This document shows positions 14,450-28,800 of a stretch of 64,000 nucleotides of DNA, piece by piece. A model generated the notes under the pieces. The model had not been told where the DNA came from and did no database searches. It saw only the letters and a program-made list of their open reading frames with translations. The stretch is from Argentina anserina. Its lineage: Eukaryota > Streptophyta > Magnoliopsida > Rosales > Rosaceae. The stretch is from contig NW_026089473.1 of the NCBI RefSeq assembly GCF_933775445.1, positions 434,001 through 498,000 of the forward strand, read 5' to 3'. The number at the start of each line of letters is the position of its first letter. Within the stretch, counting starts at the first letter, position 1. The position numbers and the translations under genes are program-made.

Positions 14450-17400
14450 CTATTGAATTTGAGAGTTTTGCAAGTGTGGGAGTGTGTTTCTTTCAAACTG
14501 AGTATCTTTACATCGTTTGCGTATGTTTACTATTTCAATTGTGTATCTTTTCATTTCTCGTCTGAGTATCTTTCTGTAAGGCTTCTGATGCGAGTTTCTA
14601 TTGAATTTGAGAGTTTTGCAAGTGTGGGAGTGTGTTTCTTTCAAACTGAGTATCTTTACATCGTTTGCGTATCGTTATTATTCCAATTGTGTATCTTTAC
14701 ATCGTTTGCGTATCTTTACTATTCCAATTGAGTATCTTTTCATTTCTCGTTTGAGTATCTTTCTGTAAGGCTTCTGATGCGAGTTTCTATTGAATTTGAG
14801 AGTTTTGCAAGTGTGGGAGTGTGTTTCTTTCAAACTTAGTATCTTTACATCGTTTGCGTATGTTTACTATTCCAATTGTGTATCTTTACATCGTTTGCGT
14901 ATCTTTACTATTCCAATTGAGTATCTTTTCATTTCTCGTTTGAGTATCTTTCTGTAAGGCTTCTGATGCGAGTTTCTATTGAATTTGAGAGTTTTGCAAG
15001 TGTGGGAGTGTGTTTCTTTCAAACTGAGTATCTTTACATCATTTGCGTATCTTTACTATTCCAATTGTGTATCTTTACATCGTTTGCGTATCTTTACTAT
15101 TCCAATTGTGTATCTTTTCATTTCTCGTTTGAGTATCTTTCTGTAAGGCTTCTGATGCGACTTTCTATTGTATTTGAGAGTTTTGCAAGTGTGGGAGTGT
15201 GTTTCTTTCAAACTGAGTATCTTTACATCGTTTGCGTATCTTTACTATTCCAATTGTGTATCTTTACATCGTTTGCGTATCTTTACTATTCCAATTGTGT
15301 ATCTTTTCATTTCTCGTTTGAGTATCTTTCTGTAAGGCTTCTGATGCGAGTTTCTATTGAATATGAGAGTTTTGCAAGTGTGGGAGTGTGTTTCTTTCAA
15401 ACTGAGTATCTTTACTATTCCAATTGTGTATCTTTACGTCGTTTGCGTATCTTTACTATTCTAATTGTGTATCTTTTCATTTCTCGTTTGTGTATCTTTC
15501 CGTAAGGCTTTATGATGCGAGTTTCTATTGAATTTGAGGGTTTTGCAAGTGTGGGAGTGTGTTTCTTTCAAACTGAGTATCTTTACATCGTTTGCGTATC
15601 TTTACTATTCCAATTGTGTATCTTTACATCGTTTGCGTATCTTTACTATTCTAATTGTGTATCTTTTCATTTCTCGTTTGAGTATCTTTCTGTAAGGCTT
15701 CTGATGCGAGTTTCTATTGAATTTGAGAGTTTTGCAAGTGTGGGAGTGTGTTTCTTTCAAACTGAGTATCTTTACATCATTTGCGTATCTTTACTATTCC
15801 AATTGTGTATCTTTACATCGTTTGCGTATCTTTACTATTCCAATTGTGTATCTTTTCATTTCTCGTTTGAGTATCTTTCTGTAAGGCTTCTGATGCGACT
15901 TTCTATTGTATTTGAGAGTTTTGCAAGTGTGGGAGTGTGTTTCTTTCAAACTGAGTATCTTTACATCGTTTGCGTATCTTTACTATTCCAATTGTGTATC
16001 TTTACATCGTTTGCGTATCTTTACTATTCCAATTGTGTATCTTTTCATTTCTCGTTTGAGTATCTTTCTGTAAGGCTTCTGATGCGAGTTTCTATTGAAT
16101 ATGAGAGTTTTGCAAGTGTGGGAGTGTGTTTCTTTCAAACTGAGTATCTTTACTATTCCAATTGTGTATCTTTACGTCGTTTGCGTATCTTTACTATTCT
16201 AATTGTGTATCTTTTCATTTCTCGTTTGTGTATCTTTCCGTAAGGCTTTATGATGCGAGTTTCTATTTAATTTGAGGGTTTTGCAAGTGTGGGAGTGTGT
16301 TTCTTTCAAACTGAGTATCTTTACATCGTTTGCGTATCTTTACTATTCCAATTGTGTATCTTTACATCGTTTGCGTATCTTTACTATTCTAATTGTGTAT
16401 CTTTTCATTTCTCGTTTGAGTATCTTTCTGTAAGGCTTTCTGATGCGAGTTTCTATTGAATTTGAGAGTTTTGCAAGTGTGGGAGTGTGTTTCTTTCAAA
16501 CTGAGTATCTTTACATCGTTTGCGTATCTTTACTATTCCAATTGTGTATCTTTACATCGTTTGCGTATCTTTACTATTCCAATTGTGTATCTTTTCATTT
16601 CTCGTTTGAGTATCTTTCTGTAAGGCTTTCTGATGCGAGTTACTATTGAATTTGAGAGTTTTGCAAGTGTGGGAGTGTGTTTCTTTCAAACTGAGTATCT
16701 TTACATCGTTTGCGTATGTTTACTATTTCAATTGTGTATCTTTTCATTTCTCGTCTGAGTATCTTTCTGTAAGGCTTCTGATGCGAGTTTCTATTGAATT
16801 TGAGAGTTTTGCAAGTGTGGGAGTGTGTTTCTTTCAAACTGAGTATCTTTACATCGTTTGCGTATCGTTATTATTCCAATTGTGTATCTTTACATCGTTT
16901 GCGTATCTTTACTATTCCAATTGAGTATCTTTTCATTTCTCGTTTGAGTATCTTTCTGTAAGGCTTCTGATGCGAGTTTCTATTGAATTTGAGAGTTTTG
17001 CAAGTGTGGGAGTGTGTTTCTTTCAAACTTAGTATCTTTACATCGTTTGCGTATGTTTACTATTCCAATTGTGTATCTTTACATCGTTTGCGTATCTTTA
17101 CTATTCCAATTGAGTATCTTTTCATTTCTCGTTTGAGTATCTTTCTGTAAGGCTTCTGATGCGAGTTTCTATTGAATTTGAGAGTTTTGCAAGTGTGGGA
17201 GTGTGTTTCTTTCAAACTGAGTATCTTTACATCATTTGCGTATCTTTACTATTCCAATTGTGTATCTTTACATCGTTTGCGTATCTTTACTATTCCAATT
17301 GTGTATCTTTTCATTTCTCGTTTGAGTATCTTTCTGTAAGGCTTCTGATGCGACTTTCTATTGTATTTGAGAGTTTTGCAAGTGTGGGAGTGTGTTTCTT

Positions 17401-17895
17401 TCAAACTGAGTATCTTTACATCGTTTGCGTATCTTTACTATTCCAATTGTGTATCTTTACATCGTTTGCGTATCTTTACTATTCCAATTGTGTATCTTTT
17501 CATTTCTCGTTTGAGTATCTTTCTGTAAGGCTTCTGATGCGAGTTTCTATTGAATATGAGAGTTTTGCAAGTGTGGGAGTGTGTTTCTTTCAAACTGAGT
17601 ATCTTTACTATTCCAATTGTGTATCTTTACGTCGTTTGCGTATCTTTACTATTCTAATTGTGTATCTTTTCATTTCTCGTTTGTGTATCTTTCCGTAAGG
17701 CTTTATGATGCGAGTTTCTATTGAATTTGAGGGTTTTGCAAGTGTGGGAGTGTGTTTCTTTCAAACTGAGTATCTTTACATCGTTTGCGTATCTTTACTA
17801 TTCCAATTGTGTATCTTTACATCGTTTGCGTATCTTTACTATTCTAATTGTGTATCTTTTCATTTCTCGTTTGAGTATCTTTCTGTAAGGCTTTC
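14450..17895 (+). repeat. Segmental duplication with 2193-bp offset
   Basis: A block from about 14450 to 15705 recurs at about 16643 to 17895, offset 2193 bp: the variant GAGTTACTATTGAATTTG is at the left end of both, the TATCGTTATTATTCC variant follows, and the TTTACATCATTTGCG variant (monomers starting 14966 and 17159) appears at the same relative place. The left end of the block also recurs 716 bp earlier, near 13734. The endpoints are approximate because all neighbouring monomers are alike. Confidence 0.78.
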
Positions 17896-20800
17896 TGATG
17901 CGAGTTTCTATTGAATTTGAGAGTTTTGCAAGTGTGGGAGTGTGTTTCTTTCAAACTGAGTATCTTTACATCGTTTGCGTATCTTTACTATTCCAATTGT
18001 GTATCTTTACATCGTTTGCGTATCTTTACTAGTCCAATTGTGTATCTTTTCATTTCTCGTTTGAGTATCTTTCTGTAAGGCTTCTGATGCGAGTTTCTAT
18101 TGTATTTGAGAGTTTTGCAAGTGTGGGAGTGTGTTTCTTTCAAACTGAGTATCTTTACATCATTTGCGTATGTTTACTATTCCAATTGTGTATCTTTACA
18201 TCGTTTGCGTATCTTTACTATTCCAATTGTGTATCTTTTCATTTCTCGTTTGAGTATCTTTCTGTAAGGCTTCTGATGCGAGTTTCTATTGTATTTGAGA
18301 GTTTTGCAAGTGTGGGAGTGTGTTTCTTTCAAACTGAGTATCTTTACATCGTTTGCGTATCTTTACTATTCCAATTGTGTATCTTTACATCGTTTGCGTA
18401 TCTTTACTATTCCAATTGTGTATCTTTACATCGTTTGCGTATCTTTAATATTCCAATTGAGTATCTTTTCATTTCTCGTTTGAGTATCTTTCTGTAAGGC
18501 TTCTGATGCGAGTTTCTATTGAATTTGAGAGTTTTGCAAGTGTGGGAGTGTGTTTCTTTCAAACTTAGTATCTTTACATCGTTTGCGTATGTTTACTATT
18601 CCAATTGTGTATCTTTACATCGTTTGCGTATCTTTACTATTCCAATTGTGTATCTTTTCATTTCTCGTTTGAGTATCTTTCTGTAAGGCTTCTGATGTGA
18701 GTTTCTATTGTATTTGAGAGTTTTGCAAGTGTGGGAGTGTGTTTCTTTCAAACTGAGTATCTTTACATCGTTTGCGTATGTTTACTATTCCAATTGTGTA
18801 TCTTTACATCGTTTGCGTATCTTTACTAGTCCAATTGTGTATCTTTTCATTTCTCGTTTGAGTATCTTTCTGTAAGGCTTCTGATGCGAGTTTCTATTGA
18901 ATTTGAGAGTTTTGCAAGTGTGGGAGTGTGTTTCTTTCAAACTGAGTATCTTTACATCGTTTGCGTATCTTTACTATTCCAATTGTGTATCTTTACATCG
19001 TTTGTGTATCTTTACAATTCCAATTGAGTATTTTTTTCATTTCTCGTTTGAGTATCTTTCTGTAAGGCTTTCTGATGCGAGTTTCTTTTGAATTTGAGAG
19101 TTTTGCAAGTGTGGGAGTGTGTTTCTTTCAAACTGAGTATCTTTACATCGTTTGCGTATGTTTACTATTCCAATTGTGTATCTTTACATCGTTTGCGTAT
19201 CTTTACTATTCCAATTGTGTATCTTTACATCGTTTGTGTATCTTTACAATTCCAATTGTGTATCTTTACATCTTTTGCGTATCTTTACTATTCCAATTCT
19301 GTATCTTTACATTGTTTCCGTATCTTTACTATTCCAATTGAGTATCTTTACATCGTTTGCGTATCTTTACAATTCCAATTGTGTATCTTTTCATTTCTCG
19401 TTTGAGTATCTTTCCGTAAGGCTTCTGATGTGAGTTTCTATTGTATTTGAGAGTTTTGCAAGTGTGGGAGTGTGATTCTTTCCAACTGAGTATCTTTACA
19501 TCGTTTGCGTATCTTTACTAGTCCAATTGTGTTTCTTTTCATTTCTCGTTTGAGTATCTTTCTGTAAGGCTTCTGATGCGAGTTTCTATTGTATTTGAGA
19601 GTTTTGCAAGTGTGTGAGTGTTTTTCTTTCAAACTGAGTATCTTTACATCGTTTGCGTATCTTTACTATTCCAATTGTGTATCTTTACATCGTTTGTGTA
19701 TCTTTACAATTCCAATTGAGTATTTTTTTCATTTCTCGTTTGAGTATCTTTCTGTAAGGCTTTCTGATGCGAGTTTCTTTTGAATTTGAGAGTTTTGCAA
19801 GTGTGGGAGTGTGTTTCTTTCAAACTGAGTATCTTTACATCGTTTGCGTATGTTTACTATTCCAATTGAGTATCTTTACATCGTTTGCGTATCTTTACTA
19901 TTCCAATTGTGTATCTTTTCAGTTCTCGTTTGAGTATCTTTCTGTAAGGCTTCTGATGCGAGTTTCTATTGTATTTGAGAGTTTTGCAAGTGTGGGAGTG
20001 TGTTTCTTTCAAACTGAGTATCTTTACATCGTTTGCGTATCTTTACTATTCCAATTGTGTATCTTTACATCGTTTGCGTATCTTTACTATTCCAATTGTG
20101 TATCTTTACATCGTTTGCGTATCTTTACTATTCCAATTGAGTATCTTTTCATTTCTCGTTTGAGTATCTTTCTGTAAGGCTTCTGATGCGAGTTTCTATT
20201 GAATTTGAGAGTTTTGCAAGTGTGGGAGTGTGTTTCTTTCAAACTGAGTATCTTTACATCGTTTGCGTATCTTTACTATTCCAATTGTGTATCTTTACAT
20301 CGTTTGTGTATCTTTACAATTCCAATTGAGTATTTTTTTCATTTCTCGTTTGAGTATCTTTCTGTAAGGCTTTCTGATGCGAGTTTCTTTTGAATTTGAG
20401 AGTTTTGCAAGTGTGGGAGTGTGTTTCTTTCAAACTGAGTATCTTTACATCGTTTGCGTATGTTTACTATTCCAATTGTGTATCTTTACATCGTTTGCGT
20501 ATCTTTACTAGTCCAATTGTGTATCTTTTCATTTCTCGTTTGAGTATCTTTCTGTAAGGCTTCTGATGCGAGTTTCTATTGAATTTGAGAGTTTTGCAAG
20601 TGTGGGAGTGTGTTTCTTTCAAACTGAGTATCTTTACATCGTTTGCGTATGTTTACTATTCCAATTGTGTATCTTTACATCGTTTGCGTATCTTTACTAG
20701 TCTAATTGTGTATCTTTTCATTTCTCGTTTGAGTATCTTTCTGTAAGGCTTCTGATGCGAGTTTCTATTGTATTTGAGAGTTTTGCAAGTGTGGGAGTGT

Positions 20801-21481
20801 GTTTCTTTCAAACTGAGTATCTTTACATCGTTTGCGTATCTTTACTATTCCAATTGTGTATCTTTACATCGTTTGCGTATCTTTACTATTCCAACTGTGT
20901 ATCTTTTCATTTCTCGTTTGAGTATCTTTCTGTAAGGCTTTCTGATGCGAGTTTCTATTGAATTTGAGAGTTTTGCAAGTGTGGGAGTGTGTTTCTTTCA
21001 AACTGAGTATCTTTACATCGTTTGCGTATGTTTACTATTCCAATTGTGTATCTTTACATCGTTTGCGTATCGTTACTATTCCAATTGTGTATCTTTGCAT
21101 TTCTCGTTTGAGTATCTTTCTGTAAGGCTTCTGATGCGAGTTTCTATTGTATTTGAGAGTTTTGCAAGTGTGGGAGTGTGTTTCTTTCAAACTGAGTATC
21201 TTTACATCGTTTGCGTATCTTTACTATTCCAATTGTGTATCTTTACATCGTTTGCGTATCTTTACTATTCCAATTGTGTATCTTTTCATTTCTCGTTTGA
21301 GTATCTTTCTGTAAGGCTTCTGATGCGAGTTTCTATTGAATTTGAGAGTTTTGCAAGTGTGGGAGTGTGTTTCTTTCAAACTGAGTATCTTTACATCGTT
21401 TGCGTATGTTTACTATTCCAATTGTGTATCTTTACATCGTTTGCGTATCTTTACTAGTCCAATTGTGTATCTTTTCATTTC

Positions 21482-24400
21482 TCGTTTGAGTATCTTTCTG
21501 TAAGGCTTCTGATGCGAGTTTCTATTGTATTTGAGAGTATTGCAAGTGTGGGAGTGTGTTTCTTTCAAACTGAGTATCTTTACATCGTTTGCGTATCTTT
21601 ACTATTCCAATTGTGTATCTTTACATCGTTTGCGTATCTTTACAATTCCAATTGAGTAATTTGTTCATTTCTCGTTTGAGTATCTTTACTATTCCAATTG
21701 TGTATCTTTACATCGTTTGCGTATCTTTACTATTCCAATTGAGTATCTTTTCATTTCTCGTTTGAGTATCTTTCTGTAAGGCTTCTGATGCGAGTTTCTA
21801 TTGAATTTGAGAGTTTTGCAAGTGTGGGAGTGTGTTTCTTTCAAACTGAGTATCTTTACATCGTTTGCGTATGTTTACTATTCCAATTGTGTATCTTTAC
21901 ATCGTTTGCGTATCTTTACTAGTCCAATTGTGTATCTTTTCATTTCTCGTTTGAGTATCTTTCTGTAAGGCTTCTGATGCGAGTTTCTATTGAATTTGAG
22001 AGTTTTGCAAGTGTGGGTGTGTGTTTCTTTCAAACTGAGTATCTTTACATCGTTTGCATATCTTTACTATTCCAATTGTGTATCTTTACATCGTTTGCGT
22101 ATCTTTAGTATTCCAATTGTGTATCTTTACATCGTTTGCGTATCTTTACTATTCCAATTGAGTATCTTTTCATTTCTCGTTTGAGTATCTTTCTGTAAGG
22201 CTTCTGATGCGAGTTTCTATTGAATTTGAGAGTTTTGCAAGTGTGGGAGTGTGTTTCTTTCAAACTGAGTATCTTTACATCGTTTGCGTATGTTTACTAT
22301 TCCAATTGTGTATCTTTACATCGTTTGCGTATCTTTACTATTCCAATTGTGTATCTTTTCATTTCTCGTTTGAGTATCTTTCTGTAAGGCTTCTGATGCG
22401 AGTTTCTATTGTATTTGAGAGTTTTGCAAGTGTGGGAGTGTGTTTCTTTCAAACTGAGTATCTTTACATCGTTTGCGTATCTTTACTATTCCAATTGTGT
22501 ATCTTTACATCGTTTGCGTATCTTTACTAGTCCAATTGTGTATCTTTTCATTTCTCGTTTGAGTATCTTTCTGTAAGGCTTCTGATGCGAGTTTCTATTG
22601 AATTTGAAAGTTTTGCAAGTGTGGGAGTGTGTTTCTTTCAAACTGAGTATCTTTACATCGTTTGCGTATCTTTACTATTCCAATTGTGTATCTTTACATC
22701 GTTTGCGTATCTTTACTAGTCTAATTGTGTATCTTTTCATTTCTCGTTTGAGTATCTTTCTGTAAGGCTTCTGATGTGAGTTTCTATTGTATTTGAGAGT
22801 TTTGCAAGTGTGGGAGTGTGTTTCTTTCAAACTGAGTATCTTTACATCGTTTGCGTATCTTTACTATTCCAATTGTGTATCTTTACATCGTTTGCGTATC
22901 TTTACTATTCCAACTGTGTATCTTTTCATTTCTCGTTTGAGTATCTTTCTGTAAGGCTTTCTGATGCGAGTTTCTATTGAATTTGAGAGTTTTGCAAGTG
23001 TGGGAGTGTGTTTCTTTCAAACTGAGTATCTTTACATCGTTTGCGTATGTTTACTATTCCAATTGTGTATCTTTACATCGTTTGCGTATCGTTACTATTC
23101 CAATTGTGTATCTTTTCATTTCTCGTTTGAGTATCTTTCTGTAAGGCTTCTGATGCGAGTTTCTATTGTATTTGAGAGTTTTGCAAGTGTGGGAGTGTGT
23201 TTCTTTCAAACTGAGTATCTTTACATCGTTTGCGTATCTTTACTATTCCAATTGTGTATCTTTACATCGTTTGCGTATCTTTACTATTCTAATTGTGTAT
23301 CTTTTCATTTCTCGTTTGAGTATCTTTCTGTAAGGCTTCTGATGCGAGTTTCTATTGAATTTGAGAGTTTTGCAAGTGTGGGAGTGTGTTTCTTTCAAAC
23401 TGAGTATCTTTACATCGTTTGCGTATGTTTACTATTCCAATTGTGTATCTTTACATCGTTTGCGTATCTTTACTAGTCTAATTGTGTATCTTTTCATTTC
23501 TCGTTTGAGTATCTTTCTGTAAGGCTTCTGATGCGAGTTTCTATTGTATTTGAGAGTATTGCAAGTGTGGGAGTGTGTTTCTTTCAAACTGAGTATCTTT
23601 ACATCGTTTGCGTATCTTTACTATTCCAATTGTGTATCTTTACATCGTTTGCGTATCTTTACTATTCCAATTGTGTATCTTTTCATTTCTCGTTTGAGTA
23701 TCTTTCTGTAAGGCTTCTGATGCGAGTTTCTATTGAATTTGAGAGTTTTGCAAGTGTGGGAGTGTGTTTCTTTCAAACTGAGTATCTTTACATCGTTTGC
23801 GTATGTTTACTATTCCAATTGTGTATCTTTACATCGTTTGCGTATCTTTACTAGTCCAATTGTGTATCTTTTCATTTCTCGTTTGAGTATCTTTCTGTAA
23901 GGCTTCTGATGCGAGTTTCTATTGTATTTGAGAGTATTGCAAGTGTGGGAGTGTGTTTCTTTCAAACTGAGTATCTTTACATCGTTTGCGTATCTTTACT
24001 ATTCCAATTGTGTATCTTTACATCGTTTGTGTATCTTTACAATTCCAATTGAGTAATTTGTTCATTTCTCGTTTGAGTATCTTTACTATTCCAATTGTGT
24101 ATCTTTACATCGTTTGCGTATCTTTACTATTCCAATTGAGTATCTTTTCATTTCTCGTTTGAGTATCTTTCTGTAAGGCTTCTGATGCGAGTTTCTATTG
24201 AATTTGAGAGTTTTGCAAGTGTGGGAGTGTGTTTCTTTCAAACTGAGTATCTTTACATCGTTTGCGTATGTTTACTATTCCAATTGTGTATCTTTACATC
24301 GTTTGCGTATCTTTACTAGTCCAATTGTGTATCTTTTCATTTCTCGTTTGAGTATCTTTCTGTAAGGCTTCTGATGCGAGTTTCTATTGAATTTGAGAGT

Positions 24401-25875
24401 TTTGCAAGTGTGGGTGTGTGTTTCTTTCAAACTGAGTATCTTTACATCGTTTGCATATCTTTACTATTCCAATTGTGTATCTTTACATCGTTTGCGTATC
24501 TTTAGTATTCCAATTGTGTATCTTTACATCGTTTGCGTATCTTTACTATTCCAATTGAGTATCTTTTCATTTCTCGTTTGAGTATCTTTCTGTAAGGCTT
24601 CTGATGCGAGTTTCTATTGAATTTGAGAGTTTTGCAAGTGTGGGAGTGTGTTTCTTTCAAACTGAGTATCTTTACATCGTTTGCGTATGTTTACTATTCC
24701 AATTGTGTATCTTTACATCGTTTGCGTATCTTTACTATTCCAATTGTGTATCTTTTCATTTCTCGTTTGAGTATCTTTCTGTAAGGCTTCTGATGCGAGT
24801 TTCTATTGTATTTGAGAGTTTTGCAAGTGTGGGAGTGTGTTTCTTTCAAACTGAGTATCTTTACATCGTTTGCGTATCTTTACTATTCCAATTGTGTATC
24901 TTTACATCGTTTGCGTATCTTTACTAGTCCAATTGTGTATCTTTTCATTTCTCGTTTGAGTATCTTTCTGTAAGGCTTCTGATGCGAGTTTCTATTGAAT
25001 TTGAAAGTTTTGCAAGTGTGGGAGTGTGTTTCTTTCAAACTGAGTATCTTTACATCGTTTGCGTATCTTTACTATTCCAATTGTGTATCTTTACATCGTT
25101 TGCGTATCTTTACTAGTCTAATTGTGTATCTTTTCATTTCTCGTTTGAGTATCTTTCTGTAAGGCTTCTGATGTGAGTTTCTATTGTATTTGAGAGTTTT
25201 GCAAGTGTGGGAGTGTGTTTCTTTCAAACTGAGTATCTTTACATCGTTTGCGTATCTTTACTATTCCAATTGTGTATCTTTACATCGTTTGCGTATCTTT
25301 ACTATTCCAACTGTGTATCTTTTCATTTCTCGTTTGAGTATCTTTCTGTAAGGCTTTCTGATGCGAGTTTCTATTGAATTTGAGAGTTTTGCAAGTGTGG
25401 GAGTGTGTTTCTTTCAAACTGAGTATCTTTACATCGTTTGCGTATGTTTACTATTCCAATTGTGTATCTTTACATCGTTTGCGTATCGTTACTATTCCAA
25501 TTGTGTATCTTTTCATTTCTCGTTTGAGTATCTTTCTGTAAGGCTTCTGATGCGAGTTTCTATTGTATTTGAGAGTTTTGCAAGTGTGGGAGTGTGTTTC
25601 TTTCAAACTGAGTATCTTTACATCGTTTGCGTATCTTTACTATTCCAATTGTGTATCTTTACATCGTTTGCGTATCTTTACTATTCTAATTGTGTATCTT
25701 TTCATTTCTCGTTTGAGTATCTTTCTGTAAGGCTTCTGATGCGAGTTTCTATTGAATTTGAGAGTTTTGCAAGTGTGGGAGTGTGTTTCTTTCAAACTGA
25801 GTATCTTTACATCGTTTGCGTATGTTTACTATTCCAATTGTGTATCTTTACATCGTTTGCGTATCTTTACTAGTC
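21482..25875 (+). repeat. Higher-order repeat, 2397-bp offset
   Basis: Blocks of about 2 kb starting near 21482 and 23879 match in order and in private variants: GAGAGTATTGCAAG (21534 and 23931), GTGTGGGTGTGTG (about 22013 and 24410), TTTGCATATC (about 22055 and 24452), TTTAGTATTCC (about 22106 and 24503), TTTGAAAGTTTTGC (about 22605 and 25002) and TATCGTTACTATTCC (about 23088 and 25485). Two further monomers (23531-23876) lie between the copies. Part of the block (20755-21457) also recurs at about 22774-23476, offset 2019 bp. Confidence 0.85.
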
Positions 25876-28800
25876 CAATTGTGTATCTTTTCATTTCTCG
25901 TTTGAGTATCTTTCTGTAAGGCTTCTGATGCGAGTTTCTATTGTATTTGAGAGTTTTGCAAGTGTGGGAGTGTGTTTCTTTCAAACTGAGTATCTTTACA
26001 TCGTTTGCGTATCTTTACTATTCCAATTGTGTATCTTTACATCGTTTGTGTATCTTTACAATTACAATTGAGTAATTTGTTCATTTCTCGTTTGTGTATC
26101 TTTACTATTCCAATTGTGTATCTTTACATCGTTTGCGTATCTTTACTATTCCAATTGTGTATCTTTTCATTTCTCGTTTGAGTATCATTCTGTAAGGCTT
26201 CTGATGCGAGTTTCTATTGAATTTGAGAGTTTTGCAAGTGTGGGAGTGTGTTTCTTTCAAACTGAGTATCTTTACATCGTTTGCGTATCTTTACTATTCC
26301 AATTGTGTATCTTTACATCGTTTGCGTATCTTTACTATTCCAATTGTGTATCTTTTCATTTCTCGTTTGAGTATCTTTCTGTAAGGCTTCTGATGCGAGT
26401 TTCTATTGTATTTGAGAGTTTTGCAAGTGTGGGAGTGTGTTTCTTTCAAACTGAGTATCTTTACATCGTTTGCGTATCTTTACTATTCCAATTGTGTATC
26501 TTTACATCGTTTGCGTATGTTTACTATTCCAATTGTGTATCTTTTCATTTCTCGTTTGAGTATCTTTCTGTAAGGCTTCTGATGCGAGTTTCTATTGTAT
26601 TTGAAAGTTTGCAAGTGTGGGAGTGTGTTTCTTTCAAACTGAGTATCTTTACATCGTTTGCGTATCTTTACTATTCCAATTGTGTATCTTTACATCGTTT
26701 GTGTATCTTTACAATTCCAATTGAGTAATTTGTTCATTTCTCGTTTGAGTATCTTTACTATTCCAATTGTGTATCTTTACATCGTTTGCGTATCTTTACT
26801 ATTCCAATTGAGTATCTTTTCATTTCTCGTTTGAGTATCTTTCTGTAAGGCTTCTGATGCGAGTTTCTATTGAATTTGAGAGTTTTGCAAGTGTGGGAGT
26901 GTGTTTCTTTCAAACTGAGTATCTTTACATCATTTGCGTATGTTTACTATTCCAATTGTGTATCTTTACATCGTTTGCGTATCTTTACTATTCCAATTGT
27001 GTATCTTTTCATTTCTCGTTTGAGTATCTTTCTGTAAGGCTTCTGATGCGAGTTTCTATTGTATTTGAGAGTTTTGCAAGTGTGGGAGTGTGTTTCTTTC
27101 AAACTGAGTATCTTTACATCGTTTGCGTATGTTTACTATTCCAATTGTGTATCTTTACATCGTTTGCGTATCTTTACTAGTCCAATTGTGTATCTTTTCA
27201 TTTCTCGTTTGAGTATCTTTCTGTAAGGCTTCTGATGCGAGTTTCTATTGTATTTGAGAGTTTGCAAGTGTGGGAGTGTGTTTCTTTCAAACTGAGTATC
27301 TTTACATCGTTTGCGTATCTTTACTATTCCAATTGTGTATCTTTACATCGTTTGTGTATCTTTACAATTCCAATTGAGTAATTTGTTCATTTCTCGTTTG
27401 AGTATCTTTACTATTCCAATTGTGTATCTTTACATCGTTTGCGTATCTTTACTATTCCAATTGAGTATCTTTTCATTTCTCGTTTGAGTATCTTTCTGTA
27501 AGGCTTCTGATGCGAGTTTCTATTGAATTTGAGAGTTTTGCATGTGTGGGAGTGTGTTTCTTTCAAACTGAGTATCTTTACATCATTTGCGTATGTTTAC
27601 TATTCCAATTGTGTATCTTTACATCGTTTGCGTATCTTTACTATTCCAATTGTGTATCTTTTCATTTCTCGTTTGAGTATCTTTCTGTAAGGCTTCTGAT
27701 GCGACTTTCTATTGTATTTGAGAGTTTTGCAAGTGTGGGAGTGTGTTTCTTTCAAACTGAGTATCTTTACATCGTTTGCGTATCTTTACTATTCCAATTG
27801 TGTATCTTTACATCGTTTGCGTATCGTTACTATTCCAATTGTGTATCTTTTCATTTCTCGTTTGAGTATCTTTCTGTAAGGCTTCTGATGCGAGTTTCTA
27901 TTGTATTTGAGAGTTTTGCAAGTGTGGGAGTGTGTTTCTTTCAAACTGAGTATCTTTACATCGTTTGCGTATCTTTACTATTCCAATTGTGTATCTTTAC
28001 ATCGTTTGCGTATCTTTACTATTCCAATTGTGTATCTTTTCATTTCTCGTTTGAGTATCTTTCTGTAAGGCTTCTGATGCGAGTTTCTATTGAATTTGAG
28101 AGTTTTGCAAGTGTGGGAGTGTGTTTCTTTCAAACTGAGTATCTTTACATCGTTTGCGTATGTTTACTATTCCAATTGTGTATCTTTACATCGTTTGCGT
28201 ATCTTTACTAGTCCAATTGTGTATCTTTTCATTTCTCGTTTGAGTATCTTTCTGTAAGGCTTCTGATGCGAGTTTCTATTGTATTTGAGAGTTTTGCAAG
28301 TGTGGGAGTGTGTTTCTTTCAAACTGAGTATCTTTACATCGTTTGCGTATCTTTACTATTCCAATTGTGTATCTTTACATCGTTTGTGTATCTTTACAAT
28401 TCCAATTGAGTAATTTGTTCATTTCTCGTTTGTGTATCTTTACTATTCCAATTGTGTATCTTTACATCGTTTGCGTATCTTTACTATTCCAATTGTGTAT
28501 CTTTTCATTTCTCGTTTGAGTATCTTTCTGTAAGGCTTCTGATGCGAGTTTCTATTGAATTTGAGAGTTTTGCAAGTGTGGGAGTGTGTTTCTTTCAAAC
28601 TGAGTATCTTTACATCGTTTGCGTATCTTTACTATTCCAATTGTGTATCTTTACATCGTTTGCGTATCTTTACTATTCCAATTGTGTATCTTTTCATTTC
28701 TCGTTTGAGTATCTTTCTGTAAGGCTTCTGATGCGAGTTTCTATTGTATTTGAGAGTTTTGCAAGTGTGGGAGTGTGTTTCTTTCAAACTGAGTATCTTT

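Noticed and set aside
15512..16243. 243-codon open frame (and many similar ones of 60-233 codons in the satellite)
   Set aside because: It is a direct translation of consecutive 189-bp monomers (63 codons each). Several overlapping frames are open at once, the same peptide occurs throughout the array, and single-base or 41-bp changes end it. No domain is recognised.
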